Notes: generated from the sequence alone by a model not told the origin. Shown: positions 17,589 through 27,468, numbered from the stretch's first letter. The stretch: 64,000 bases of DNA from Trebonia sp963811335 (GCA_963811335.1 CAWERB010000020.1:186001-250000); one strand, 5' to 3'. Program-made: numbers and translations.

Positions 17589-19352
17589 CTAGTCCTTGAT
17601 CTGGCAGATCTCGGTGTCCGCCGTGACGGTCTGGCCCACCTCGACCGCAAGCCCGGTAACGGTGCCTGCCTTGTGCGCGGTGAGCGGCTGCTCCATCTTC
17701 ATCGCCTCCAGGATCACCACGGTATCGCCGGCCGCCACCTGGCTGCCCTCCGCCGCGACGATCTTCACGATCGTGCCCTGCATCGGGGTCACCAGCGAGT
17801 CGCCGCTGCCCGCGCCGCGCTGCCCGCCGCCAGGCCGGGCGGCGCCGCGCGAAGCACGCCCTCGTTCTGCCGACGCGGGCCGTGAGCCCGGGGCGGCGGC
17901 CACGGACAGCACCGCCGGCACCACCACCTCAAGCCGCTTCCCGCCGACTTCGACGGTAATCGCCTCGCGCGGCGCCGCCTCGGCGGCCTGCCCGGCCTGC
18001 TGCGGCTCGAACGTCGCCGCCATCTCGGTCTCGATCCAGCGGGTGTGCACCTCGAGGTGGTCGCCGGCGAACGCGGGGTCGTCGACCACCGCCCGGTGGA
18101 ACGGCAGGACGGTGGGCATCCCGCCGACGGTGAACTCGGCGAGCGCGCGCCTGGCGCGCTCCAGGGCCTGCACCCGGCTGGCCCCCGTCACGATCAGCTT
18201 GCCGATGAGCGAGTCGAACGCCTGCGGCACCGTCTGACCCGCGCCGTACCCGGCGTCAAGCCGGACGCCAGGCCCGGACGGGGGATTCCACTCGGTGATC
18301 GTGCCCGGCGCGGGCAGGAAGTTCCGCGCCGGGTCCTCGGCGTTGATGCGGAACTCGATGGAGTGCCCGCGCAGTTCCGGGTCGTCGTAGCCGAGCGGCT
18401 GCCCGTCGGCGACGCGGAACATCTCCCGGACCAGGTCGATGCCGCTGACCTCCTCGGAGACCGGGTGCTCGACCTGGAGCCTGGTGTTCACCTCGAGGAA
18501 GCTGATGGCGCCGGCCGCGTCGACGAGGAACTCGCAGGTGCCCGCGCCGACGTAGCCCGCCTCGCGCAGGATCGACTTCGACGCGTCGTACAGCTGCTTG
18601 ACCTGCGCGTCCGACAGGAACGGCGCGGGCGCCTCCTCGACGAGCTTCTGGTGCCGCCGCTGCAGCGAGCAGTCACGGGTCGAGACGACGATGACGTTGC
18701 CGTGCGCGTCGGCCAGGCACTGGGTCTCCACGTGCCTCGGGCGGTCCAGGTACCGCTCGGCGAAGCACTCGCCGTTGCCGAACGCCGCGGTGGCCTCGCG
18801 CACGGCCGACTCGTACTGGCCGGCGATCTCGTCCAGGGTACGGGCTACTTTGAGCCCGCGGCCGCCGCCGCCGAAGGCCGCCTTGATCGCCACCGGCAGG
18901 CCGTGCTCACGGGCGAAGGCCACGATCTCGTCAGGTCCGCTGACCGGGCCGTCGGTGCCGGGCGCGAGCGGCGCGCCGACGCGCTTGGCGATCTCCCGCG
19001 CGCGGACCTTGTCGCCGAGCGCCTCGATCGCCTCGGGCGGCGGCCCGATCCAGGTGAGGCCCGCGCCGGCCACGGCCCGGGCGAAGGCCGCGTTCTCGGC
19101 GAGGAACCCGTAACCGGGATGGACCGCGTCGGCGCGGGACCGGGCCGCGATCGCGATGATCTTCTCGATGTCGAGGTAGGTCTGGGCCGGCGTCGCCCCG
19201 TGCAGCGCGTACGCCTCGTCCGCCGCCCTGACGTGCTGCGCGTCGAGATCTTGGTCGGAGTAGATGGCGACGCTCGCCAGGCCCGCGTCGCGGCAGGCTC
19301 GTGCCACGCGGACGGCGATCTCGCCGCGGTTCGCGATCAGGACTTTCCGCAA
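17589..19352 (-). CDS. accA: Acetyl/propionyl-CoA carboxylase alpha chain (biotin carboxylase + biotin carrier)
   Basis: Carboxylates the biotin on its own carrier domain using ATP and bicarbonate, supplying carboxybiotin to a beta subunit for malonyl- or methylmalonyl-CoA. Domains: biotin carboxylase (RKVLIANRGEIAVRVARACR, ATP-grasp loop FGGGGRGLKVA, FLEVNTRLQVEHPVSEEVSG) over residues 1-450, and a C-terminal biotinyl domain with EAMKMEQP, whose Lys is biotinylated. Both TTG 19352 and TTG 19385 are in frame; 19352 matches the usual family N-terminus. No beta-subunit gene is nearby. Confidence 0.92.
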   Translation of the reverse strand: MRKVLIANRGEIAVRVARACRDAGLASVAIYSDQDLDAQHVRAADEAYALHGATPAQTYLDIEKIIAIAARSRADAVHPGYGFLAENAAFARAVAGAGLTWIGPPPEAIEALGDKVRAREIAKRVGAPLAPGTDGPVSGPDEIVAFAREHGLPVAIKAAFGGGGRGLKVARTLDEIAGQYESAVREATAAFGNGECFAERYLDRPRHVETQCLADAHGNVIVVSTRDCSLQRRHQKLVEEAPAPFLSDAQVKQLYDASKSILREAGYVGAGTCEFLVDAAGAISFLEVNTRLQVEHPVSEEVSGIDLVREMFRVADGQPLGYDDPELRGHSIEFRINAEDPARNFLPAPGTITEWNPPSGPGVRLDAGYGAGQTVPQAFDSLIGKLIVTGASRVQALERARRALAEFTVGGMPTVLPFHRAVVDDPAFAGDHLEVHTRWIETEMAATFEPQQAGQAAEAAPREAITVEVGGKRLEVVVPAVLSVAAAPGSRPASAERGRASRGAARPGGGQRGAGSGDSLVTPMQGTIVKIVAAEGSQVAAGDTVVILEAMKMEQPLTAHKAGTVTGLAVEVGQTVTADTEICQIKD

Positions 19353-19385
19353 TTCGGTTCTCGCCTCGACAGACTGCGCCAACAA

Positions 19386-19826
19386 TCCGGAGTCTAGATC
19401 AATGCGGTGCGAGGCGCGCTGATCTGGGTGCCTTCCGGCGGTCAGCTGGCCGGCCGGGGAGGCCGCTCCGGAAGCCGCTCCGGAACGTGATCAGCGATGC
19501 CGGTTAACCGCCCTTATCCTAGGATGTGCGCACAAGCACAGTCAGGCTGCCGACTTCAGCCGGTAACGGAACACGTACTTGTCTCCCGGTGGAAGCCCAT
19601 CCTCAACCGAAGCGTGACCTCGGGTACGTAGAGTGAACGCTACGACCGGCGCCGCAGCCGGCCGGCGGACGACGGCAGGTTTGGGCCATCGGCGGAGGGC
19701 AGGAGCGGATTCGTCGGCTACGACGGATCGTTGTCCATCTGTTGCCTGATACTCAGCCGTACGACATCCGCGCCCCGCACGCTACCCACTGACGGTCCAG
19801 CGACCGACCAGAACGGAAGGAGCCCC
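19386..19826. other. Divergent intergenic region, no gene seen
   Basis: This 441-base stretch separates the minus-strand carboxylase from the plus-strand GGDEF-EAL gene and must hold both promoters. A TATCCTAGGAT stretch (about 19515-19525) could serve as a -10 region on either strand, but no paired -35 is convincing. A good ribosome-binding site GGAAGGAG (19815-19822) precedes GTG 19827. No protein-like frame or RNA gene was recognised. Confidence 0.5.
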
Positions 19827-22521
19827 GTGAGCGTCCTCACCATGCTCGCCACGGCAGGCGCCGTTGCCGGGTTGCTCGTGGGGGCGAGGTGGCACACGGG
19901 CGCGGTGGCCCGCGGGTACCGCTGGCTGGGCGGAGCCATGGGTTTCTGGTTCGCCGGGCTGATCATCACCGTGCTCGCCGGGCCGATCGGCTCCGCGGCG
20001 GGGACGCTCTCCCTCGCCGACGTGCCGCCGCTGCTCGGCCTGGCGACCGCCGCGGCCGGGGTCATGGTGCTCGCCGAGGACAGGCGTGACGACACGGGGC
20101 CGGTGCTGCCCGGGCTCGCCGACGGCTACGTCATGGCCGTCGCGCTGCTCGTCATCGGCTGGGTGGTCGCCTTCGCCGGAGAGTTCCGCAGGTCCGGTGA
20201 GCATCCCCAGGCGTTCCTGCTCGACCTGCTGCACCCGCTCGCGGACCTGGCGGTACTCGGCGCGCTGCTGCCCGTGCTCACCGTCGCGTGGCGCCGCGTC
20301 CTCGTCCCTTACGTCGGGCTGATGGCGATGACCTTCGCCGACTCACTGGGCGTCGGCGCCAGGATGGGCGGCCACCAGGGCATACTCGAGCAGCTCGCCG
20401 TGATCGGCGCCGCCTGCCTGTTCGGCGTGGCGCCCTTCGCGGGAGCGATCGGCGAGCACTTCGACCTGCTTCCCTGGCGCTGGGCGGCCCAGAGCTCGTC
20501 GCGCTCCGTGGACGGCGGCCTGGCGAGCCTGCTCAGTGTCCGCCGGTCGCCGGTCACGAGCACGGGCGCGGCCACGATCATCGCGGCGCTCTCCGTGGTC
20601 ATCGCCGCTCTCGTAGTCATCATCAACGGCCTCGCGAGTGCCCCGGCGTCGGGCCTCGCGCTCGTCATCGCCGGCGGCGCCGCCGTTCTCGTGGTCGCGG
20701 TGCGCATCCTGATGCTGGTACGCGAGAACGGCGTCGCCACGCGGATGTGGCGGGAGGCAAGCGACAGCCTGCGCAACCTCGCCAACCGGACCGGCGACAT
20801 GGTGCTGATCTGCGACCTGGACGGGACCATCAGCTACGCGAGCCCGCTCGTCTCCAGTCTCAGCTACCCGGCGGAAGCGCTGATCGGCAAGCCGCTGAGC
20901 GACTTCGTGCACCCAGAGGACATCGGTGCGGCAAGGGCGGCGATGTCCCTGGTCATCGGGCTGCCTGAGGACGCGGCCGCGGCGCTCGGCACCACGATGG
21001 ACGAGGCCTTGGCGGCCGCTGGCGAGGATGCGGCGGGCCGCTTCTCCTGCCGGGTGCGGGCCTGCCGACGGCACGTGGCGGCACGTCGAGTGCGCGGTGC
21101 TGCTTTTCCGGCTGCCCGATGAGCCGGCGCGCATGCTGGTGAGCGTCAGGGACGTGTCCGAGCAGGTGGCACTGCGCCAGCAGGTTGCGCACCTCACCTT
21201 CCACGACGGCCTTACCGGGCTGCCGAACCGCGCGTACGTGGAGGAGCGCGCGCGCGAGGCCCTCGAGCCGGCGACCGAGCGGCTGGCCGGCGTCATCTTC
21301 CTCGACCTTGACGGCTTCACCGCGGTCAATGACCTGATCGGCCACGGCGCGGGCGACCTGGTGCTCGCCCAGACGGCCAGGCGGCTGCGCGCCGTCGCGT
21401 CCGCCCAGGACACGGTCGCCCGGTGGGGTGGCGATGAGTTCGCGGTGCTGCTCGAGAACGCGGCGGGCGCCCAGGAGATCATCGAGCTCGCCGAGCGGCT
21501 CGCGGGCGTCGTGGCCGGCGAGCCGTTCCGCATCGCCGAGCGGGACATCGGGCTGACCGCGAGCGTCGGTGTCGCGCTCGCCGACGGCAGCGCGCCTGGC
21601 GTCGTGCTCCGCAACGCCGACGTGGCCATGGCGCGGGCCAAGGACAGTGGCGGCGGCCGGGTCGAGGTCTACGCCGCGCACATGCACGCCGACGTGGTAC
21701 GCCGCCTTGACATGGCCAGCGACCTGCAGCGGGCCATCGCCAGGGAAGAGCTCGAGCTGCAGTACCAGCCGGTGGTGGAGCTGGCAACGTCCAGGGTCAC
21801 CGGCGCGGAGGCGCTTGTCCGCTGGCGGCGCGGCGGCGAGGCGGTACCGCCGCGCGCGTTCCTCGCGGTGGCGGAGGACTCCGGGCTGATCGTCGCGCTC
21901 GGCGAGTGGGTGCTGCGCAAGGTGTGCGCGCAGGGCGCCGCCTGGCGGGCCGCCTCGTGGGACGTCGGCGTGTCGGTGAACATCGCGCTGCGGCAGCTCA
22001 ACGCGCCGCATTTCCCCGCCCAGGTGGCGGCGGCGCTCGCGGAAAGCGGGCTGACGCCGAGCGCGCTCACCATCGAGCTGAGCGAGCGGATGCTGGTGGA
22101 GGACGCGGGGCTGATCGCGGACCGGCTCGCGGAGCTGCGTGACCTCGGGGTCAAGCTGGCCATCGATGATTTCGGCACCGGCTACGCATCGCTCGCCCAC
22201 CTGCGCCAGCTGCCTGCGGACATCATCAAGATCGACCCGTCCTTCGTCACCGGCCTCGGCCAGGACCCGGTGCTGACCATGCTCACCAAGACCATCGTGC
22301 AGGTGGGCCGCGACCTCGGCATGCAGGTGGTGGCCGAGGGGATCGAGGAGCCGCAGCAGCTCGCCGAGCTGCGCGAGATGGGCTGCGGCTACGGCCAGGG
22401 GTACCTGGTGGCCAGGCCGATGGCCGCGCCGGGCGTGGAAGCGCTCATCAGGACCGGGGTGGGTGACGCCGCGGCGCCGGACGTCAACGGCACGGCGAAA
22501 CCGGGCGTCCCGGCCGCCTGA
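19827..22521 (+). CDS. Membrane PAS-GGDEF-EAL cyclic-di-GMP protein, one frameshift
   Basis: Predicted cyclic-di-GMP turnover enzyme of about 898 residues. The first 300 residues hold seven to nine hydrophobic helices, followed by a PAS domain (about 311-430: GDMVLICDLDGTISYASPLV), a GGDEF domain with intact WGGDEF near residue 533, and an EAL domain with GAEALVRW near 660 and IDDFGTGYASLAHLRQLPAD. Both catalytic motifs look intact, so it could make and degrade c-di-GMP. One extra T near 21065 splits the PAS end. GTG 19827 is chosen for its ribosome-binding site. Confidence 0.9.
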
Positions 22522-22600
22522 AGCCCGGCGCGTCTCGGATGCTGAGACCGCGGCCGTGATAATTTGACGAGAGGCCGGCTTGTGGGTGAGGGTGGTACCC

Positions 22601-22648
22601 GTGAAGCGGAACCACATTCTCGTACTTGGCTGGCGCGCAGAGAGCTGA
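22601..22648 (+). CDS. Branched-chain amino acid leader peptide (15 aa)
   Basis: GTG 22601 opens a 15-residue frame reading MKRNHILVLGWRAES, ending TGA 22646-22648. It contains consecutive Ile, Leu, Val and Leu codons, as expected of a leader peptide sensing charged branched-chain tRNAs. A hairpin overlapping its end and a terminator 22 bases later complete an attenuator ahead of ilvB. A short RILVLG-type core is, to my knowledge, also seen in ilv leaders of other actinomycetes. Any promoter must lie within the 80 bases after the GGDEF-EAL gene; TTGACG at 22564-22569 is a candidate -35. Confidence 0.8.
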   Translation: MKRNHILVLGWRAES

Positions 22649-22703
22649 CCAGTCCAGTTCCTGCGCGCGCCCCTCGACTGCCATCCGGCACGAGGGGTTT
22701 TTT
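22632..22703 (+). promoter_or_regulatory. ilv operon transcription attenuator
   Basis: Competing structures can be drawn: GGCGCGCAG (about 22631-22640), overlapping the end of the leader peptide, pairs with CTGCGCGC (22661-22668), and immediately after lies a terminator stem CCCCTCG (22670-22676) with CGAGGGG (22691-22697) followed by six T (22698-22703). Ribosome stalling at the ILVL codons would disturb the first hairpin and affect terminator formation, the classical attenuation logic. Which alternative pairing is the antiterminator needs a folding calculation. Confidence 0.75.
22670..22703 (+). terminator. Intrinsic terminator of the ilvB attenuator
   Basis: Perfect seven-base stem CCCCTCG/CGAGGGG with a 14-base loop and a run of six T, a textbook intrinsic terminator and rare in such GC-rich DNA. 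It lies 72 bases upstream of ilvB, after the leader peptide. Confidence 0.85.
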
Positions 22704-22774
22704 AATGCCCCGCTGGGGGCGGGGGCCACCCCGCAAGACAACAGCCGCGCACATCCTGAAAAGGAAGCCACCCG

Positions 22775-24751
22775 ATGACCGAGCAGAGCAGCCCAGTCCC
22801 TACCAAGGCACACGCTCCGTCCCCGCTGGACATCCCGGCGAGGACAGCCGCCGCCAAGCCGGCGTCACCACGGCCGGCGGCGGCCGCGCAGCCCCCCGTG
22901 CAGTCCACCGGGCCCGCGGCGCCCGGGCAGCCGGCCGGCGCGCAGGCCGCGGCCGCGCCGCGGTCTCCCCACGCTAACCCGGTCCCGGTCCGGGTCACCG
23001 GAGCGCAGGCCCTCGTGATGGCCCTTGAGCGGGTGGGGGTCGACGTGGTCTTCGGCATTCCCGGCGGTGCCGTGCTTCCCGCCTACGACCCGCTGCTCGA
23101 CTCCAGCCAGATCCGCCACATCCTGGCCCGCCATGAGCAGGGCGCCGGTCATGCGGCCACCGGCTACGCGCAGGCTACCGGCCGTACCGGCGTGTGCATG
23201 GCGACCAGCGGCCCGGGTGCCACCAACCTGGTCACCCCGCTCGCGGACGCCTACATGGACTCCGTTCCCGTGGTCGCGATCACCGGCCAGGTCGCCACGA
23301 ACCTGATCGGGACCGACGGGTTCCAGGAGGCGGACATCTCCGGGATCACGTACCCGATCACCAAGCACAACTTCCTCGTCACCAGGCCGCAGGACATCGC
23401 CCGCACCATCGGCGAGGCATTCCACCTGGCGTCCACCGGCCGTCCAGGGCCCGTCCTCGTGGATATCGCCAAGGACGCGATGACGGCGACCACCGAGTTC
23501 ACCTGGCCGGTCCCGTTCGACCTGCCCGGCTACCACCCGGTCACCCGGCCGCACTCCCGGCAGGTCCGCGAGGCCGCGCGGATGATCGCGGAGGCGAAGC
23601 GCCCGGTGCTCTACGTGGGCGGCGGCGTGATCAAGGCGGACGCGGCGCAGGAACTGCGGGCCCTGGCCGAGCTGACCGGCGCCCCGGTGGTCACCACGCT
23701 GATGGCCCGGGGCGCGTTCCCGGACAGCCACCCGCTGCACCTGGGCATGCCGGGGATGCACGGCACGGTCGCGGCGGTCGGCGCGCTGCAGAAGTCGGAC
23801 CTCCTCGTTGCCCTTGGCGCCCGGTTCGATGACCGGGTCACCGGCAAGCTCGACTCCTTCGCGCCCGACGCGCTGATCGTGCACGCCGACATCGACCCGG
23901 CGGAGATCTCCAAGAACCGCCGGGCGGACGTCCCGATCGTCGGCGACTGCAAGGAGGTCATCGCGGACCTGATCACCGCGGTGCGAACCGACCATGATCA
24001 CGGCGTCAAGGGCGACTATGCCGAATGGTGGGCACAGCTGGAGCAATGGCGCGGCAAGTACCCGCTCGGCTACGACGAGCCCGACGACGGCAGCCTGGCT
24101 CCGCAGTACGTGATCGAGCGGATCGGCAAGCTGGCTGGCCCCGACGCCATCTACCTGGCGGGCGTCGGCCAGCACCAGATGTGGGCGGCCCAGTTCATCG
24201 GCTACGAGAACCCGCGGACCTGGATCAACTCCGGAGGGGCGGGCACCATGGGCTTCGCGGTCCCGGCCGCGATGGGCGCCAAGGTCGGCATGCCGGAGGC
24301 GACGGTGTGGGCCATCGACGGCGACGGCTGCTTCCAGATGACCAACCAGGAGCTGGCCACCTGCGCGATCGAGGGCATTCCGGTCAAGATCGCGATCATC
24401 AATAACGGCGCCCTTGGCATGGTCCGCCAGTGGCAGACGCTCTTCTACAACGAGCGCTACTCCAACACCAACCTGGGCGACAGGAAGGCCGAACTGCGCG
24501 GGACGCGCGTCCCCGACTTCGTGAAGCTGGCCGACGCCTACGGGTGCATCGGCCTGCGCTGCGAGCGCAAGGAAGACGTGGACAAGGTCATCGAGCAGGC
24601 CATGGCGATCAACGACCAGCCGGTCGTCGTCGACTTCATCGTGCACAAGGACGCGATGGTCTGGCCGATGGTCGCGGCCGGGACAAGCAACAGCGACATC
24701 AAGTTCGCCCGGGGCATGGCGCCCGAGTGGGACTCGACGGGGGAGGAATAA
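22775..24751 (+). CDS. ilvB: Acetolactate synthase large subunit
   Basis: Thiamine-diphosphate enzyme making acetolactate and acetohydroxybutyrate for valine, leucine and isoleucine. An Ala/Pro-rich N-terminal extension of about 70 residues precedes the catalytic core. It contains ALERVGVDVVFGIPGGAVLP, ARHEQGAGH with the catalytic Glu at about residue 120, a central FAD-binding domain, and the C-terminal ThDP motif from GDGCFQMT to IINN. Length 658 aa is longer than usual because of the extension, typical of actinomycetes. It is followed two bases later by ilvN. Confidence 0.96.
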   Translation: MTEQSSPVPTKAHAPSPLDIPARTAAAKPASPRPAAAAQPPVQSTGPAAPGQPAGAQAAAAPRSPHANPVPVRVTGAQALVMALERVGVDVVFGIPGGAVLPAYDPLLDSSQIRHILARHEQGAGHAATGYAQATGRTGVCMATSGPGATNLVTPLADAYMDSVPVVAITGQVATNLIGTDGFQEADISGITYPITKHNFLVTRPQDIARTIGEAFHLASTGRPGPVLVDIAKDAMTATTEFTWPVPFDLPGYHPVTRPHSRQVREAARMIAEAKRPVLYVGGGVIKADAAQELRALAELTGAPVVTTLMARGAFPDSHPLHLGMPGMHGTVAAVGALQKSDLLVALGARFDDRVTGKLDSFAPDALIVHADIDPAEISKNRRADVPIVGDCKEVIADLITAVRTDHDHGVKGDYAEWWAQLEQWRGKYPLGYDEPDDGSLAPQYVIERIGKLAGPDAIYLAGVGQHQMWAAQFIGYENPRTWINSGGAGTMGFAVPAAMGAKVGMPEATVWAIDGDGCFQMTNQELATCAIEGIPVKIAIINNGALGMVRQWQTLFYNERYSNTNLGDRKAELRGTRVPDFVKLADAYGCIGLRCERKEDVDKVIEQAMAINDQPVVVDFIVHKDAMVWPMVAAGTSNSDIKFARGMAPEWDSTGEE

Positions 24752-24753
24752 CA

Positions 24754-25281
24754 ATGAGCGAGCAGCACACCCTCTCGGTCCTGGTCGAGAACAAGCCGGG
24801 CGTCCTGGTCCGCATCGCCGGCCTGTTCTCCAGGCGCGGCTTCAACATCGAGTCCCTCGCGGTCGGGCCGACCGAGCACGAGGAGATCTCCCGGATGACG
24901 ATCGTGGTGAACTGCGAGGAGCACCCGCTCGAGCAGGTCACCAAGCAGCTCAACAAGCTCATCAATGTCATCAAGATCGTTGAGCTTGAGCCGACGCAGG
25001 CGGTGCAGCGCGAACTGATGCTGATCAAGGTCCGCGCGGACATCGACAGCCGGTCCAAGGTGCTCGAGACCGTTGAGCTGTTTCGCGCGCGCGTGGTGGA
25101 CGTCGCACTCGACGCGGTGACGGTGGAGGCCACGGGCAGCCATGACAAGCTAGAGGCACTCGTCCGGGTCCTTGAGCCGTTCGGCATCAAGGAACTGGTC
25201 AAGTCCGGCACGATCGCGGTCGGCCGCGGCGGCCGGTCCATCACGGACCGCACGCTGCGCCCGCTCGAACGTTCCGCCTAG
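24754..25281 (+). CDS. ilvN: Acetolactate synthase small (regulatory) subunit
   Basis: ACT-domain regulatory subunit that stimulates IlvB and gives valine feedback inhibition. It begins MSEQHTLSVLVENKPGVLVR, the ACT domain, with GLFSRRGFNIESLAVGPTE, and a second half LMLIKVRADIDSRSKVLETV typical of IlvN/IlvH. A GGAGG site precedes ATG 24754. 175 aa, intact. Operon with ilvB and, after a hairpin, ilvC. Confidence 0.96.
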   Translation: MSEQHTLSVLVENKPGVLVRIAGLFSRRGFNIESLAVGPTEHEEISRMTIVVNCEEHPLEQVTKQLNKLINVIKIVELEPTQAVQRELMLIKVRADIDSRSKVLETVELFRARVVDVALDAVTVEATGSHDKLEALVRVLEPFGIKELVKSGTIAVGRGGRSITDRTLRPLERSA

Positions 25282-25297
25282 AACCGTCATCCACATT

Positions 25298-25332
25298 CAG
25301 AACGAGCGCGGGTGACTCCGGCCGCCGCGCTC
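25298..25332 (+). repeat. CAGAACGAG hairpin between ilvN and ilvC
   Basis: Stem GAGCGCGG (25304-25311) with CCGCGCTC (25325-25332); the loop contains TGACTCCGGCC. The sequence CAGAACGAG at 25298-25306 and the TGACTCCGGCCGC loop match the hairpin after trpS at 11101-11138. It may attenuate or process the ilv transcript between ilvN and ilvC. Confidence 0.6.
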
Positions 25333-25360
25333 CCGCCAAGACCCAGAAAGGGCCATACCA

Positions 25361-26362
25361 GTGGCAGAGATCTTCTACGACCACGACGCCGACCTCTCGC
25401 TCATCCAGCAGCGGCACGTCGCCGTCCTCGGGTACGGCAGCCAGGGGCACGCGCACGCGCTTTCGCTGCGCGACTCCGGCGTCGACGTCCGGGTTGGCCT
25501 GCAGCCTGGCTCGAAGAGCCGCGAGAAGGCGGAAGGCGACGGCCTGCGCGTGCTCACCCCGGCCGAGGCGTGCGAGGAAGCCGACCTGGTGATGGTGCTC
25601 ATCCCGGACCACCTGCAGCGCCAAGTCTACGCGGAGGCGATCGCGCCGTCGCTCGTGCCGGGTGACGCGCTGTTCTTCGCGCACGGCCTGAACATCCGCT
25701 ACGGCCTCATCAAGCCGCCCGCCGACATCGACGTCGTCATGGTGGCGCCGAAGGGCCCTGGCCACCTCGTGCGCCGCCAGTTCAACGAGGGCCGCGGCGT
25801 GCCCGCCCTGGTCGCCGTCGAGCAGGATGCGACGGGCAACGCGCTCGCGCTCGGCCTCTCCTACGCCAAGGGCATCGGCGCCACCAGGGCCGGCGTGCTG
25901 AAGACGACGTTCACGGAGGAGACGGAGACCGACCTGTTCGGCGAGCAGGCAGTGCTCTGCGGCGGCGTCTCCGAGCTGATCAAGGCCGGGTTCGACACGC
26001 TGGTCGCGGCCGGCTACCAGCCGGAGGCCGCGTACTTCGAGTGCCTGCACGAGATGAAGCTGATCGTCGACCTCATGTACGAGGGCGGCATCTCCAAGAT
26101 GTACTGGTCGGTCTCTGACACGGCAGAGTTCGGCGGCTACACCCGCGGCCCGCGGCTGATCAATGACCAGACACGCGCCGAGATGCGCAAGATCCTCGGC
26201 GAGATCCAGGACGGCAGCTTCGCGCGCGAGCTCGTCGAGGAGTTCGACGCGGGCCAGCCGAACTTCCGCAAGCGCCGCGAGGCCGAGCAGGCCGAGCAGA
26301 TCGAGCAGGTCGGCGCCAAGCTCCGCCCGCTGATGAGCTGGCTCTCAGAGTCGGAGGATTAA
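25361..26362 (+). CDS. ilvC: Ketol-acid reductoisomerase
   Basis: Class I NADP-dependent enzyme converting acetolactate to dihydroxyisovalerate in valine and leucine synthesis. It starts at GTG 25361 (MAEIFYDHDADLSLIQQRHV), has the Rossmann motif VLGYGSQGHAHALSLRDSGV, APKGPGHLVRRQF, and C-terminal metal-site segments ETETDLFGEQAVLCGG and YWSVSDTAEFGG. 333 aa, normal length, intact. A GAAAGGG ribosome-binding stretch precedes the start. Confidence 0.96.
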   Translation: MAEIFYDHDADLSLIQQRHVAVLGYGSQGHAHALSLRDSGVDVRVGLQPGSKSREKAEGDGLRVLTPAEACEEADLVMVLIPDHLQRQVYAEAIAPSLVPGDALFFAHGLNIRYGLIKPPADIDVVMVAPKGPGHLVRRQFNEGRGVPALVAVEQDATGNALALGLSYAKGIGATRAGVLKTTFTEETETDLFGEQAVLCGGVSELIKAGFDTLVAAGYQPEAAYFECLHEMKLIVDLMYEGGISKMYWSVSDTAEFGGYTRGPRLINDQTRAEMRKILGEIQDGSFARELVEEFDAGQPNFRKRREAEQAEQIEQVGAKLRPLMSWLSESED

Positions 26363-26372
26363 GGTTTCCTAT

Positions 26373-27423
26373 ATGACTACGGAGAGTCAGGCTCGCCGTC
26401 ATCGGCGGCGACGGCATCGGCCCCGAGGTCACCGGTGAGGCTCTCAAGGTGCTCCGGGCGGCGACGCCCGACGTCGCCTGGGAGACGACCGACTACGACC
26501 TGGGCGCGCGCCGTTACCACAAGAGCGGCGAGACCCTTCCGGACTCGGTCCTCGAGGAGATCAGGGCGCACGACGCGATCCAGCTCGGCGCGATCGGCGA
26601 TCCGTCCGTGCCGAGCGGCGTGCTTGAGCGCGGGCTGCTGCTCCGGCTGCGGTTCGAGCTCGACCACTACGTCAACCTGCGGCCAGTCCGGCTGTATCCG
26701 GGCACCGTGTCGCCGCTGGCGAAGGGGTCGCCGGAGACGATCGACATGATCGTGGTCCGGGAGGGCACCGAGGGCCCGTACACCGGGGCGGGCGGTGTCA
26801 TGCGCCGCGGCACCCCGCAGGAGCTGGCCACCCAGGAGTCCTTCAACACGGCGTTCGGCGTGGAGCGGGTGGCGCGGTACGCGTTCTCACTCGCATCGCA
26901 GCGGCCGCGGCGCAAGCTCACGCTTGTGCACAAGACCAACGTGCTGACCTACGCGGGCGACCTGTGGCAGCGCACGGTGAACGCGGTCGGCCGGGAGTTC
27001 CCCGCGGTCTCCGTCGAGTACCAGCACGTGGACGCCGCCTCGATGTTCTTCGTCTCGCAGCCCGAGCGGTTCGACGTCATCGTGACCGACAACCTGTTCG
27101 GCGACATCCTCACCGACCTGGGCGCCGCGATCGCGGGCGGCATCGGCCTGGCCGCGAGCGGGAACATCAACCCTGAGGGCACCGCACCGTCGATGTTCGA
27201 GCCGGTGCACGGCAGCGCGCCGGACATCGCCGGGCAGTCCAAGGCGGACCCGACCGCGGCGATCCTGTCCGCGGGCATGTTGTGCAGGCACCTGGGCCTG
27301 GAGGCGGCCGCGGCGCGGATCGAGCAGGCGGTCGCGGACGACGTGCTCGCGCGGCCGGGCGATGCTGCGGCGCGGTCCACCACCGAGATCGGCGATGACG
27401 TCGCCAAGCGAGTAGCCGGGTAG
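26373..27423 (+). CDS. leuB: 3-isopropylmalate dehydrogenase, N-terminal frameshift
   Basis: NAD-dependent oxidative decarboxylase of leucine synthesis. After ATG 26373 (MTTES) one extra C near 26389 shifts the frame; the expected RLAVIGGDGIGPEVTGEALK then follows. Downstream motifs are intact: LERGLLLRLRFELDHYVNLR with substrate arginines, VREGTEGPYTGAGG, VTDNLFGDILTDLGAAIAGG with metal-binding Asp residues, and EPVHGSAPDIAGQSKADP for NAD. It starts 11 bases after ilvC, in the same operon. Without correction translation would have to start internally at 26449, losing the N-terminal strand. Confidence 0.93.
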
Positions 27424-27442
27424 CGGGCGCGCTGACGCCCGC
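27423..27442 (+). terminator. Hairpin at the leuB end
   Basis: Stem GCGGGCG (27423-27429) with CGCCCGC (27436-27442), loop CGCTGA, starting at the last base of the leuB stop codon. No T run follows. It probably ends the ilvB-leuB transcript or stabilises its 3' end. Confidence 0.55.
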
Positions 27443-27468
27443 AACGCGCCGTGCCGCCTAGCCGCGCG

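Noticed and set aside
22585..22605. Possible T-box riboswitch (AGGGTGGTACCC resembles the T-box AGGGTGGNACCGCG)
   Set aside because: The upstream gene ends at 22521, leaving no room for stem I with a specifier loop, and the terminator is about 75 bases away. The leader-peptide attenuator explains the region better.
20953..22617. Minus-strand open frame of 554 codons opposite the GGDEF-EAL gene
   Set aside because: The plus strand carries intact GGDEF and EAL motifs; the antisense translation has no family features.
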